Positions 1-7,759 of a stretch of DNA of 38,830 bases are shown in pieces. How positions within the stretch are numbered: the stretch's first letter is position 1; the number at the start of each line of letters is the position of its first letter. Source of the DNA: an uncultured Eubacteriales bacterium (GTDB lineage: Bacteria; Bacillota; Clostridia; Oscillospirales; Acutalibacteraceae); assembly GCA_934488615.1 (NCBI GenBank), contig CAKSSJ010000022.1:1-38830 (forward strand), read 5' to 3'. The position numbers and the translations under genes were made by a program. The notes under the pieces are model-generated. The model was not told the DNA's origin. It worked only from the letters and a program-made list of their open reading frames with translations, and did not search any database.

Positions 1-1
1 G

Positions 2-382
2 ACACCAGGCACTAATTTACAGGTTCGCTCAAAATACGGTCTTGAATGGTCTGAAATTAAACATAAATTTACGGTTACAACTTTTTATTCGGATCAGACC
101 TTGAAGTCAGCGGAAATTTCATCGAATAAGGATAACAGCAATTATGCCGACTGTAAAATTGTCACAGGCTCGGGAGTAACCAAGGTTCGCATTGAGTATG
201 AGGACGGAATGACCAAGACGCTCAACACCTCGGCGGCAACGTTTAACGAGAGCTTATTGACGTACACCTACAATATCACCGTTAAACCCCGTCACAGTGG
301 AGAAAATGAGTTTAAGCTTTACATAAAAACTCCGACAGACGGCTGGATATATCAGAAAACACTGACGTATACGGTTAAATAA
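2..382 (+). CDS. C-terminal end of a secreted beta-sandwich protein (5' truncated)
   Basis: The frame is open from base 2 to the TAA at 380-382, so about 126 residues of a larger protein are visible; the TTG at 101 has no ribosome site and is not a real start. The sequence is rich in alternating Thr/Val/Tyr/Lys with few hydrophobic stretches, as in extracellular Ig-like or fibronectin-like modules. The segment ending GLEWSEIKHKFTVT resembles the C-terminus DGWIYQKTLTYTVK, which suggests tandem units of about 90 residues. No catalytic motif or sorting signal is seen. Surface or secreted location is inferred from composition only. A strong terminator follows. Confidence 0.6.
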   Translation, partial: TPGTNLQVRSKYGLEWSEIKHKFTVTTFYSDQTLKSAEISSNKDNSNYADCKIVTGSGVTKVRIEYEDGMTKTLNTSAATFNESLLTYTYNITVKPRHSGENEFKLYIKTPTDGWIYQKTLTYTVK

Positions 383-398
383 TTTATATTGACGCCCA

Positions 399-437
399 AA
401 CACACCTGAAATTTATTTTTCGGGTGTGTTTTTTCTT
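399..437 (+). terminator. Rho-independent terminator
   Basis: AACACACC (399-406) pairs with GGTGTGTT (423-430) and a T run follows (429-434). It ends the truncated first gene and separates it from the proline operon. Confidence 0.85.
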
Positions 438-464
438 GCATAATAGAGAGTTATGTGATAAAAT
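436..464 (+). promoter_or_regulatory. Putative sigma-A promoter of proBAC
   Basis: TTGCAT (436-441), a 17 bp spacer and TAAAAT (459-464). Transcription would start near 471, giving a leader of about 100 bases before proB that contains the inverted-repeat element at 489-556. No proline T-box motif was seen in this leader. Confidence 0.6.
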
Positions 465-488
465 AAAGCGATAATGCAGTAATATTGC

Positions 489-556
489 TTAAAGCAACAC
501 CACACAGAATTTTTACTGCGAAAATCGCACACTGTGATTGTGCGATATTAGCTTAA
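489..556. repeat. Short palindromic element in the proB leader
   Basis: The ends are inverted: TTAAAGC at the left, GCTTAA at the right. The right arm read on the minus strand, TAAGCTAATATCGCACAATC, matches the end of the element at 9902-9935 at about 17 of 20 positions. The left arm AAAGCAACACCACACA is a weaker match. An inner hairpin pairs ATCGCACA (524-531) with TGTGCGAT (539-546). If transcribed it folds just in front of the proB ribosome site. Confidence 0.6.
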
Positions 557-570
557 CGGAGGTTTACGAC

Positions 571-1335
571 ATGAGAATTGTTGTCAAGGTCGGCACATCG
601 ACGCTTGCACATCCGAGCGGTCTTATCAATATAAGACGTGTTGAGGAGCTTTGCAAGGTCATGAGCGATCTCAAAAATGCGGGACATGATATTATACTTG
701 TTACTTCGGGCGCCATCGGTATGGGCGCGGGTAAGCTCCAGTTAAGCGAACGACCTCGTGACGTTGCCGCAAAGCAGGCTGCCGCCGCAGTCGGTCAGTG
801 TGAGCTGATGTATACATATGATAAGCTCTTTTCGGAGTACAACCACACCGTGGCTCAGCTTCTTATGACAGGCTCGGATTTTGAAAACGAGGAAAGACAT
901 ATCAATTTTAAAAATACAATGGATAAGCTCCTTGAATTCAAGGCGCTTCCGATCATAAACGAGAATGACACCGTTGCGACCGAGGAAATCAAGGTCGGCG
1001 ATAACGACACGCTTTCGGCGATGGTTGCGGTCAACGTCAATGCCGATCTGCTCATTCTTCTTTCGGATATCGACGGACTTTTCACTGCCGATCCTCACAC
1101 AGATCCGAATGCAAAGCTTATTTCCGTCGTTTCGGAAATAAATGACGATATTCTCGCTCTCGGCGGCGATGAAGGTTCTGCTTTCGGCACGGGCGGAATG
1201 AGAACAAAACTCCATGCCGCTCAGATTTGCACGGAAAAGAATTGCGATATGATAATTGCCAACGGCGAAAAGCCCGATATTCTTTACGATATCGTTGACG
1301 GAAAAGCCGTGGGCACAAGGTTTATTAAAAGGTGA
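571..1335 (+). CDS. proB: Glutamate 5-kinase
   Basis: Phosphorylates glutamate to gamma-glutamyl phosphate, the first step of proline synthesis in the cytoplasm. The protein is 254 residues, an amino-acid kinase fold: VVKVGTSTL at the N-terminus, VTSGAIGMG, NENDTV, VGDNDTLSA, LLSDIDGLFTADP and FGTGGMRTK, which form the nucleotide and substrate site. It lacks the C-terminal PUA domain of the roughly 367-residue E. coli enzyme; kinase-only ProB proteins are known. ATG 571 is chosen because GGAGG lies about 8 bases upstream; an in-frame GTG at 538 lies inside the repeat element. proA begins 7 bases after the stop, so the genes are an operon. Confidence 0.95.
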   Translation: MRIVVKVGTSTLAHPSGLINIRRVEELCKVMSDLKNAGHDIILVTSGAIGMGAGKLQLSERPRDVAAKQAAAAVGQCELMYTYDKLFSEYNHTVAQLLMTGSDFENEERHINFKNTMDKLLEFKALPIINENDTVATEEIKVGDNDTLSAMVAVNVNADLLILLSDIDGLFTADPHTDPNAKLISVVSEINDDILALGGDEGSAFGTGGMRTKLHAAQICTEKNCDMIIANGEKPDILYDIVDGKAVGTRFIKR

Positions 1336-1342
1336 TGATATA

Positions 1343-2590
1343 ATGACTACACTTGATATTTTAAAGCAGGCAAAGGCGGCAAAGAGTGAGCTTGCAAAGC
1401 TCAGCTCCGAGGACAAGAACAACGCATTGCTTGCCATGGCAGACGCACTTGAGGAAAACTGCGCCGCTATTCTTGAGGAAAACAAAAAGGACGTTGAAGC
1501 GGCAAGAGGCAAGATAACCGACGTTATGATCGACAGGCTCAGCCTTGACGAAGGACGTATAAAGGGCATGGCTGACGGAATAAGAGATGTTGTCAAGCTT
1601 CCCGACCCCGTAGGTCAGGTGCTCAACCGTGTTGAGCTTGCAAACGGACTTATCGTTGAGAAAACCGCTGTTCCTATGGGCGTAGTTGCCATAATCTATG
1701 AGAGCAGACCGAACGTTTCATCCGATGCGGCGGCGCTTGCACTCAAGAGCGGAAACGTCTGCGTGCTCAGAGGCGGCAAAGAAGCTTTCCGAAGCGCAAA
1801 TGCAATTGTAAATGCGCTAAGAAGCGGACTGAAAAAGCTCGGCTTCTGCGAGAACTTTATAAATATGGTTCAGGATACTACACGTCAAAGCTCAACGGAG
1901 CTTATGACTGCCGACGGATATATCGACCTCCTCATTCCGAGAGGCGGCGCAGGTCTTATCAAGGCTTGCGTTGAGAATGCAACGGTTCCTGTTATTCAAA
2001 CAGGCACGGGCATCTGCCATGTTTATGTTGATGACGACGCAGATCTTGATATGGCGCTCAATATTATTGAAAACGCAAAGACAAGCAGACCTTCGGTTTG
2101 CAACGCAGAGGAGGTTTTGCTCGTCAACAGCAAGGTTGCAGACAAATTCCTGCCGATGCTCAAAAAGAGATTGGTTGACGACAGAAAAGAAAATCCCGTT
2201 GAGCTTCGTCTTGACGAGAGAGCGGCGAAGATCATTGACGGAATAAAGGCGGGCGAAAAGGACTTCGATACCGAATTTCTCAACTATATTCTTGCGGTCG
2301 GCATTGTTGACAGTGTTGAGGAAGCCGTCAAGCACATCGGCGAGCATTCGACACAGCACAGTGACGCTATAATTACGAACAACGACGCTCATGCGGCGGA
2401 ATTCACCCGTGACGTTGATTCTGCGGCGGTCTATGTCAATGCAAGCACACGCTTCACCGACGGCGGCTGCTTCGGTCTCGGCTGTGAAATGGGCATTTCA
2501 ACTCAGAAGCTCCACGCAAGAGGTCCTATGGGTCTTTGTGAACTGACGACCTACAAATATATTGTCAAGGGTAACGGACAGATAAGATAA
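1343..2590 (+). CDS. proA: Gamma-glutamyl phosphate reductase (glutamate-5-semialdehyde dehydrogenase)
   Basis: Reduces gamma-glutamyl phosphate with NADPH to glutamate semialdehyde, which cyclises to pyrroline-5-carboxylate. The protein is 415 residues, the normal length. The aldehyde-dehydrogenase fold shows IYESRPNVSSDAAAL, the Gly-rich LIPRGGAGLI, and catalytic Cys253 in TSRPSVCNAEE. Near the C-terminus come VNASTRFTDGGCFGLG and ISTQKLHARGPMG, typical of ProA. The start at 1343 follows AAAGGTGATGATATA; the longer open frame from 1256 overlaps proB and has no ribosome site. It is the second gene of proBAC, with 12 bases to proC. Confidence 0.97.
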   Translation: MTTLDILKQAKAAKSELAKLSSEDKNNALLAMADALEENCAAILEENKKDVEAARGKITDVMIDRLSLDEGRIKGMADGIRDVVKLPDPVGQVLNRVELANGLIVEKTAVPMGVVAIIYESRPNVSSDAAALALKSGNVCVLRGGKEAFRSANAIVNALRSGLKKLGFCENFINMVQDTTRQSSTELMTADGYIDLLIPRGGAGLIKACVENATVPVIQTGTGICHVYVDDDADLDMALNIIENAKTSRPSVCNAEEVLLVNSKVADKFLPMLKKRLVDDRKENPVELRLDERAAKIIDGIKAGEKDFDTEFLNYILAVGIVDSVEEAVKHIGEHSTQHSDAIITNNDAHAAEFTRDVDSAAVYVNASTRFTDGGCFGLGCEMGISTQKLHARGPMGLCELTTYKYIVKGNGQIR

Positions 2591-2602
2591 GGAGGGAAAG
2601 CT

Positions 2603-3391
2603 ATGCCGAAAATAGGATTTATAGGCTGCGGAAATATGGGCGGTGCTCTTGTTAAGGCGGCGGCGAACGCAGGCTATTCGGACAGCATTTATATCTGCGA
2701 CCACTTTGCGGGAAAGACGGCGGCTCTTTCAAAGGAGCTCGGTGTTCACGTTTCGGACAGTGTGACGATTGCAAAGGAATGTGACTGCATTTTCATGGGC
2801 GTTAAGCCGCAGGTCATCGACAAGGCTTTCGCCGAGATAAGCGACATTCTCGAAAACAGAGAGGATTGCGTGCTCGTTTCAATGGCGGCAGGTGTTGCGA
2901 TCGAGAAAATCAAAGCTCTTTCAAAGGCGAAGCATATCATCAGAATTATGCCGAACATGCCCGTTTCGGTCGGCGAGGGTGTTGTTCTCGCAAGCGGATA
3001 CGAGGTAGATGATAAGAACAGGGACGAGTTCAATTCGATAATGAAATGCGCGGGTATCGTTGATTGGATCGACGAAAAGCTCATTGACGCAGGCTGTGCG
3101 ATTTCGGGCTGCGGTCCCGCATTCGTTTATATGTTCATTGAGGCACTTGCCGACGGCGCCGTTAGCTGCGGACTTCCAAGAAACAAGGCGATGCTTTATG
3201 CGGCGGAGACTGTACTCGGCTCTGCTAAGGCGGTTATCGAGAGCGGCAAGCACCCCGGAAAGCTCAAGGACGAGGTTTGCAGTCCCGGCGGCACAACGAT
3301 TGCAGGAGTTAAGGCACTCGAGGACGGAGCATTCCGTTCAAATGCAATGAATGCCGTTATTGCGGCATATGAAAAGACAAAGAAGATGTAA
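2603..3391 (+). CDS. proC: Pyrroline-5-carboxylate reductase
   Basis: Reduces pyrroline-5-carboxylate to proline, the last step of the pathway. The protein is 262 residues, the usual length. An N-terminal Rossmann motif (GFIGCGNMGGALV, residues 5-17) binds NAD(P)H; MGVKPQ and MPNMPVSVGEG follow. The family signature is DEVCSPGGTTIAGVKALEDG near residues 225-245. AAGGAGGG lies 8 bases before the ATG. With proB and proA just upstream, the complete route from glutamate to proline is encoded here. No terminator is evident directly after it; the next promoter starts 19 bases downstream. Confidence 0.97.
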   Translation: MPKIGFIGCGNMGGALVKAAANAGYSDSIYICDHFAGKTAALSKELGVHVSDSVTIAKECDCIFMGVKPQVIDKAFAEISDILENREDCVLVSMAAGVAIEKIKALSKAKHIIRIMPNMPVSVGEGVVLASGYEVDDKNRDEFNSIMKCAGIVDWIDEKLIDAGCAISGCGPAFVYMFIEALADGAVSCGLPRNKAMLYAAETVLGSAKAVIESGKHPGKLKDEVCSPGGTTIAGVKALEDGAFRSNAMNAVIAAYEKTKKM

Positions 3392-3395
3392 TTGT

Positions 3396-3438
3396 ATAAC
3401 CTCAGTTTATTGACATTACTGCGGTTATGGGATAGAAT
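3396..3438 (+). promoter_or_regulatory. Promoter with overlapping operator-like dyad, before the GH3 gene
   Basis: A near-consensus promoter reads TTGACA (3410-3415), 17 bp, TAGAAT (3433-3438). Centred on the -35 box is an inverted repeat: ATAACCtCAGT (3396-3406) and ACTGcGGTTAT (3418-3428), ten paired positions with one mismatch. It lies upstream of the predicted start near 3445, so it would act as DNA, for instance as a repressor site, not as a leader hairpin. Confidence 0.65.
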
Positions 3439-3466
3439 AATAAAAAAACAGCGGAGGTAGATTGAG

Positions 3467-5209
3467 ATGCCTTTTTCAGATTTAGGAATTTTCCTCGGAG
3501 ATATTTCTCTCTGGGAGATAAATCATTTTACAAAGGATCCTCTCAAGGCGCAGAAAAGCGTTTTGAAGAAGATCGTAAGAAGAAACAAAAACTGTGAGCT
3601 CGGCAAAAAGCTTCACCTTGGCGACGTTAAGTCGATTGAGGATTATCAGCGTATTGTTCCTTTGACGACCTATGCCGATTATGAGCCGTATGTTGACAGA
3701 ATGATAAACAACAAAGAGGACAGGCTCATGTTCTCGGGCAAAAATATCAGATATTGCTCGTCATCGGGCTCTGTCGGCAAACCGAAAATTCTTCCCAAGG
3801 GCATAAATGACCTTTGGAAAATGCAGTGTATCGGCTTCTCGGTTTCGGTTGCCGTTGCTGCTCATTGGCTCAAGAAGAACAAGGGCATCAGAATGCCTAA
3901 CCAGATGGGTCCGCTTGTTTTGGTTCTCTCGGGTCATGACCTTGACGACAACAAGCGCTGTAACGGTGCGGGACAGGTTCCGCTTACATATCTTAAGCCG
4001 ATCACGAGATTTTTCTGCACATCGCCGTATTCGCTTCTTTGCCCCGAGCACGAGGAGCTTATTGATACCTCGTATCTTCAGCTCCGTTTTGCTCTTGAGA
4101 ATAGAAACGTAACGTATCTCGGTTCTCTTGTTATCACGCTCATCACCACCATGTTTGACTACCTTGAGGAAAACTGGGAGATGCTTTGCGACGATATCGA
4201 AAAGGGTATAATCAACCCGAATATCAAGTGCACTCCCGAGCTCAGAGCCAAGTATTCAAAGATGTTCAAGCCCAATCCCTCAAGAGCCGCAGAGCTCAGA
4301 AAGGAATTTGAAAAGGGCTTTGATACGCCTATCGCTCCGAGAATCTGGCCGAAGCTCGTTTGGGGCTACGGCATGATGGGCTCGAGCCTCCAGGTTTATA
4401 TTGACAAGCTCCGCAAATCCGTCGGCGATCTCCCGCTTCACAACATGGGCTATGCCGCGGCTGAGGGCTTCTTTGCCGCTCCCGTTGAGCTGAATGTCAA
4501 CGATTCCGTGCTTCTTCCTCATTGCATATTCTTTGAGTTCCTTCCCATCGAGGAGGGCGAGGATCACGCAAAAGATGATGTCAAGCCGCTTCTTATCAAT
4601 GAAATTGAGGTCGGCAAGGACTATGAGCTTGTTGTTTCCAACTTCTCGGGTCTTTACAGATACAAGATCGAGGACGTTGTTCACGTTACAAAGATGTATA
4701 ACAACACTCCGAGAGTCGAGCTTCTTTACAGACAGAACCTCAGCATGAACGTTGCCAATGAAAAGACAACAACTCAGATGGTTGAGTATTCCGCCGCTAA
4801 GACAGCCGAAAAGGCAGGTGTCGGCTTCAAGGGCTTTAGCTTCTATCCCGACTATTCGACTAAGCCGCCTCGCTATTGCATGTTTGTTGAGCCCGAAAAG
4901 CCGGTTGACGAGGACACTCGCAGGAAGATGATTGAAATTCTTGACGAGGAGCTTAAGGGCGTAAACGAAAAATATTTCAAGTACAGACGTTGGGGTATGC
5001 TCAGCGAGCCTGAGATCCTCATTCTTAAGGAAAAGAGCTATTGGGATTACAGAGAGTCGCTCAGAGCCAAGGGTGTTGTTCTTAATCAGATTAAGCCTGT
5101 AACCGTCATCAACTCTCCCGAGAGAGAGAAGTTCTTCTTCTCACACGTTGAAACGGAGAACTCCCTGACCGTTGATGAATACAATAAAAAATCCAAGGCA
5201 AATGTTTAA
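3467..5209 (+). CDS. GH3-family acyl-adenylating enzyme (auxin-responsive GH3-like)
   Basis: The protein is 580 residues and belongs to the GH3 branch of the adenylate-forming superfamily. Visible motifs are the ATP loop SSSGSVGKPK (about 98-107), YAAAEG (329-334) at the adenylate site, and GLYRYKIEDVV (395-405). Plant GH3 proteins activate a carboxylic acid as the acyl-adenylate and pass it to an amino acid; bacterial members are mostly of unknown substrate, so the reaction here is an inference. No signal peptide, so cytoplasmic. GGAGG lies 9 bases before the ATG. An exported hydrolase starts 20 bases after the stop, so the two are probably co-transcribed from the dyad-bearing promoter. Confidence 0.85.
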   Translation: MPFSDLGIFLGDISLWEINHFTKDPLKAQKSVLKKIVRRNKNCELGKKLHLGDVKSIEDYQRIVPLTTYADYEPYVDRMINNKEDRLMFSGKNIRYCSSSGSVGKPKILPKGINDLWKMQCIGFSVSVAVAAHWLKKNKGIRMPNQMGPLVLVLSGHDLDDNKRCNGAGQVPLTYLKPITRFFCTSPYSLLCPEHEELIDTSYLQLRFALENRNVTYLGSLVITLITTMFDYLEENWEMLCDDIEKGIINPNIKCTPELRAKYSKMFKPNPSRAAELRKEFEKGFDTPIAPRIWPKLVWGYGMMGSSLQVYIDKLRKSVGDLPLHNMGYAAAEGFFAAPVELNVNDSVLLPHCIFFEFLPIEEGEDHAKDDVKPLLINEIEVGKDYELVVSNFSGLYRYKIEDVVHVTKMYNNTPRVELLYRQNLSMNVANEKTTTQMVEYSAAKTAEKAGVGFKGFSFYPDYSTKPPRYCMFVEPEKPVDEDTRRKMIEILDEELKGVNEKYFKYRRWGMLSEPEILILKEKSYWDYRESLRAKGVVLNQIKPVTVINSPEREKFFFSHVETENSLTVDEYNKKSKANV

Positions 5210-5229
5210 TTTTTGAACGGGTGATAAAA

Positions 5230-6828
5230 ATGAGTAAATTATTGAAGAAAGTTATTTCCGTTATACTTTGTGTTGCGGTAGTTGTTTCAACATTTATTTT
5301 TGTCGACTTCCCCGGAACAGCTGCAACGGCTGACGGAACGGATATTCCTCTTATTTATGTTCAGGGCGCAGGTATGCCTCTGTTCGTAAAGGATGAAAAC
5401 GGCGAGGAGCAGGAAGTGTTCCCTCTTAAAATTCCCGACGGTTTTGTTGAAAAGACCGTCAAAGAAAACATCGGCATATTTGCAAAGGCTGTTCTTACTC
5501 AGAAATGGGAGAAATTCGGCAATGTTCTCGGAGATGCTCTCAGCGAGATTTATTCGACGATAAGCCTTGATGAGCATGGAAAAACGCAGAACGGAGTTTA
5601 CCTCAAATGGACGTGGAACAAGGCTAAGCTTAACGGTAAAAAGTCAAACGGAAAATACCCGACCCAGAGATACACATTCAACTATGACTGGAGACTTGAT
5701 CCCTACGAGAATGCAGAGATCATGCATCAGTATATTGAGGATGTCCGCGAGGTTACCGGTGCTGACAAGGTTGCGTTGAGCGGCCGCTGCCTCGGCTCAT
5801 GTGTTACCATGGCATACATGGAGAAATACAATGCCGAATATATCTCGGATTATATTCTTTATGCAAGTGCGCTTGACGGTGCGACCCAGTGCAGCAGATG
5901 CTTCGCAGGCAATATGTACATTGATCCCGACGGAGTTGAAAGAGTTATGTATGATCTTCAGCTTTCTGAGGACGATGTAACAAATCAGCTTATTCAGTCC
6001 TTTGTAACCGTATTCAACAGAACATACGGCTTGGACATCACCTGTGCGGCAATCAACAATGTTCTCAAGAAGAAATACCTTGAATTCATGCCGCAGGCTC
6101 TTATGAATTCCTACGGTACATTCCCGGGCTATTGGAGCATGGTCAACGACCGCGACTACGAGAGAGCCAAGGATACGGTTTTTCACGGCGATGGCGTTAA
6201 GGAAAAGTATGCTGATTTCATCGAGATAATCGACAATTATCACTACAACGTTCAGGTCAAATCAAACGAGCTCCTCAAGAAGTTTGCCGAGGAGGGAGTA
6301 AACGTTGCCAACATCACAAAGTATGGCTACCAGACCTATCCCGTAACCACCGAAGCGGATATGATAACCGATAACATTTGCAGTGTTTACGATGCTTCCA
6401 AGGGCGCAACGACAGCAACAATTATGAAAGGCTTTGACGATAATTATATTGAGAATGCAAAGCTCAACGGAACATACAAGTATATTTCTCCCGATCTTCA
6501 GGTTGACGCTTCGACATGTCTTTTCCCCGAAAGGACATGGTTTGTAAAGAACATTATACACAGAACGTTCCCGAAGGCTGTTAATCGCTTGATCGACGCG
6601 ATCGTAAATAACGGCAGTGACTTCACGGTATTCAGCGATCCCGAGCTTCCGCAGTATATGCTGTATGATAAGGAAGCAAACGAGATCACACCGCTTGTCA
6701 CCGAGAATATGAATTGCGATGCAAGATATCACGTTACATTCTTTGAGGCTTTTAAGAAGATGTGGAAGTGCATCTTTGAGCTTATCAAGAGAAAGTTCCA
6801 GCCGGCAGACCCAACCCCGGAGGTGTAA
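5230..6828 (+). CDS. Exported LCAT-like alpha/beta hydrolase with a Cys nucleophile elbow
   Basis: The protein is 532 residues. The N-terminus (MSKLLKK, then a hydrophobic run to about residue 28, then small residues before TADG) is a signal peptide. The YDWRLDP motif (Asp153) resembles the lecithin:cholesterol acyltransferase/PDAT group. The nucleophile elbow reads SGRCLGS, placing Cys187 where lipases have Ser (GxSxG). A GxCxG elbow is known in PHA synthase and dienelactone hydrolase. A candidate catalytic His lies in DARYHVTFF near the C-terminus. Start at ATG 5230 fits GGTGAT 5 bases upstream; an in-frame GTG at 5221 is less likely. Substrate unknown; lipid or ester cleavage or acyl transfer is inferred. 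Confidence 0.7.
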   Translation: MSKLLKKVISVILCVAVVVSTFIFVDFPGTAATADGTDIPLIYVQGAGMPLFVKDENGEEQEVFPLKIPDGFVEKTVKENIGIFAKAVLTQKWEKFGNVLGDALSEIYSTISLDEHGKTQNGVYLKWTWNKAKLNGKKSNGKYPTQRYTFNYDWRLDPYENAEIMHQYIEDVREVTGADKVALSGRCLGSCVTMAYMEKYNAEYISDYILYASALDGATQCSRCFAGNMYIDPDGVERVMYDLQLSEDDVTNQLIQSFVTVFNRTYGLDITCAAINNVLKKKYLEFMPQALMNSYGTFPGYWSMVNDRDYERAKDTVFHGDGVKEKYADFIEIIDNYHYNVQVKSNELLKKFAEEGVNVANITKYGYQTYPVTTEADMITDNICSVYDASKGATTATIMKGFDDNYIENAKLNGTYKYISPDLQVDASTCLFPERTWFVKNIIHRTFPKAVNRLIDAIVNNGSDFTVFSDPELPQYMLYDKEANEITPLVTENMNCDARYHVTFFEAFKKMWKCIFELIKRKFQPADPTPEV

Positions 6829-6831
6829 TTC

Positions 6832-7383
6832 ATGAACACAAAAGCGAAAACGGGACATGAGAGAATAGTTGAAACAGTAAAGATCGCCCTTATGGCGGCA
6901 ATAATATCCGTGCTCGGACCTCTTTCGGTTCCGCTTCCGTTTACACCTGTGCCGGTTTCGTTCACGATCATGGCGGTGTATCTCACAACCTATTTGCTCG
7001 GAGCGAAAACAGGAACGGTCAGCGTAATTATTTATATTCTGCTCGGTCTTGCCGGCGTGCCTGTATTCTCGGGCTTCACGGGCGGAGCGGCTAAGCTTAT
7101 CGGACCGACGGGCGGATATATCATCGGATTTATCTTCATTGCCGTTATCGGCGGCATATTTGTCGATAAGTTCAAAGGAAAGTTCTTCCTTTCGCTTTTG
7201 GGCATGGCGCTCGGAACGGCTGTTTGCTACCTTTTCGGTTCATTGTGGCTTGCATATCAAGCAGGCATGAACCTCAAGCAGGCGCTTTTAGCAGGAGTGA
7301 TTCCCTATATTGCACTCGACTGTGCAAAGATGATAGTCGCCGTGCTTTTAGGTAAGCAGGTCAAGCCGCTTATTAACAGATAA
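6832..7383 (+). CDS. bioY: Biotin ECF transporter S component
   Basis: The protein is 183 residues, almost wholly membrane-spanning (about six segments), the usual BioY length. Typical features are PLPFTPVPVSF after the first helix, TYLLGAKTG, LLGLAGVPVFSGFTGG and GPTGGYIIGF. BioY binds biotin and works alone or with the shared EcfA/EcfT energising module, which is not encoded here. The start lies 3 bases after the hydrolase stop and its ribosome site GGAGGTG lies inside that gene, so translation is probably coupled. No BirA operator was found, since the gene has no promoter of its own in view. It ends at a strong terminator. Confidence 0.93.
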   Translation: MNTKAKTGHERIVETVKIALMAAIISVLGPLSVPLPFTPVPVSFTIMAVYLTTYLLGAKTGTVSVIIYILLGLAGVPVFSGFTGGAAKLIGPTGGYIIGFIFIAVIGGIFVDKFKGKFFLSLLGMALGTAVCYLFGSLWLAYQAGMNLKQALLAGVIPYIALDCAKMIVAVLLGKQVKPLINR

Positions 7384-7390
7384 AAATAAA

Positions 7391-7422
7391 ACTGTCACAT
7401 CTTTCGGTGTGGCAGTTTTTTG
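7391..7422 (+). terminator. Rho-independent terminator after bioY
   Basis: ACTGTCACA (7391-7399) pairs with TGTGGCAGT (7408-7416), with one G-T wobble, followed by a T run. It closes the GH3/hydrolase/bioY unit. Confidence 0.9.
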
Positions 7423-7480
7423 CTTACATTTAGCTTCCACTCAAGAGCACACATTGACCCAAGGTCAGAAGATTTTTATT

Positions 7481-7640
7481 TTAACGTGGGCTCATCCTCC
7501 GGGGTAGCTGTTGAGCGGAGCGAAACGGGGGGTTAAAGTTTGAAGAAACTTCCTGTCTTTTAGTAGGGGCGACCATTGGTCGTCTGCTTTTATTTTCATC
7601 AGACTTTGACGGACGTGCAATGCATGCCCCTGCTAAATCA
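7481..7640. repeat. Gene-free stretch with palindromic MITE-like repeat
   Basis: Between the bioY terminator and 7726 no credible gene is present. TTTAGTAGGGGC (7559-7570) is inverted as GCCCCTGCTAAA (7626-7637), with one mismatch, bounding about 79 bp; an inner GACC/GGTC hairpin sits at 7571-7581. The flank at 7485-7540 is GC-rich and unlike local coding sequence. The minus-strand open frame of 72 codons across it has no ribosome site and looks like the spurious proteins often predicted over such repeats in Clostridia. No transposase is near. Confidence 0.5.
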
Positions 7641-7725
7641 AATTCAATTTCATTAATTTTTTTAATGCGTTGCATCGCAAAGCCACCGATTCTTTTCAAT
7701 CTTCAATTTTTTATCTTTTCTCTCT

Positions 7726-7758
7726 AAAAAAACCGCCCTCGGATGAGAGCGGTTTTTT
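7726..7758. terminator. Bidirectional terminator
   Basis: CCGCCCTC (7733-7740) pairs with GAGAGCGG (7745-7752), with one mismatch, flanked by A7 on the left and T6 on the right. It lies directly after the capA-like stop on the minus strand and can stop transcription both ways. Confidence 0.85.
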
Positions 7759-7759
7759 A

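Noticed and set aside
538..570. N-terminal extension of proB from GTG 538
   Set aside because: It lies in the palindromic element, has no ribosome site, and the family starts at MRIVVKVGTST, with GGAGG before ATG 571.
431..570. Proline T-box or other riboswitch in front of proB
   Set aside because: No T-box consensus, specifier stem or terminator/antiterminator pair could be found; the structure is explained by the repeat element.
1256..1342. N-terminal extension of proA
   Set aside because: It overlaps proB and has no ribosome site; ATG 1343 fits the family start.
742..1596. 284-codon open frame on the minus strand across proB/proA
   Set aside because: It is a shadow of two certain genes, with no ribosome site or recognisable domain.
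7481..7699. 72-codon minus-strand frame in the gap after bioY
   Set aside because: It runs across a palindromic repeat, has no ribosome site, and the translation looks like non-coding repeat sequence.
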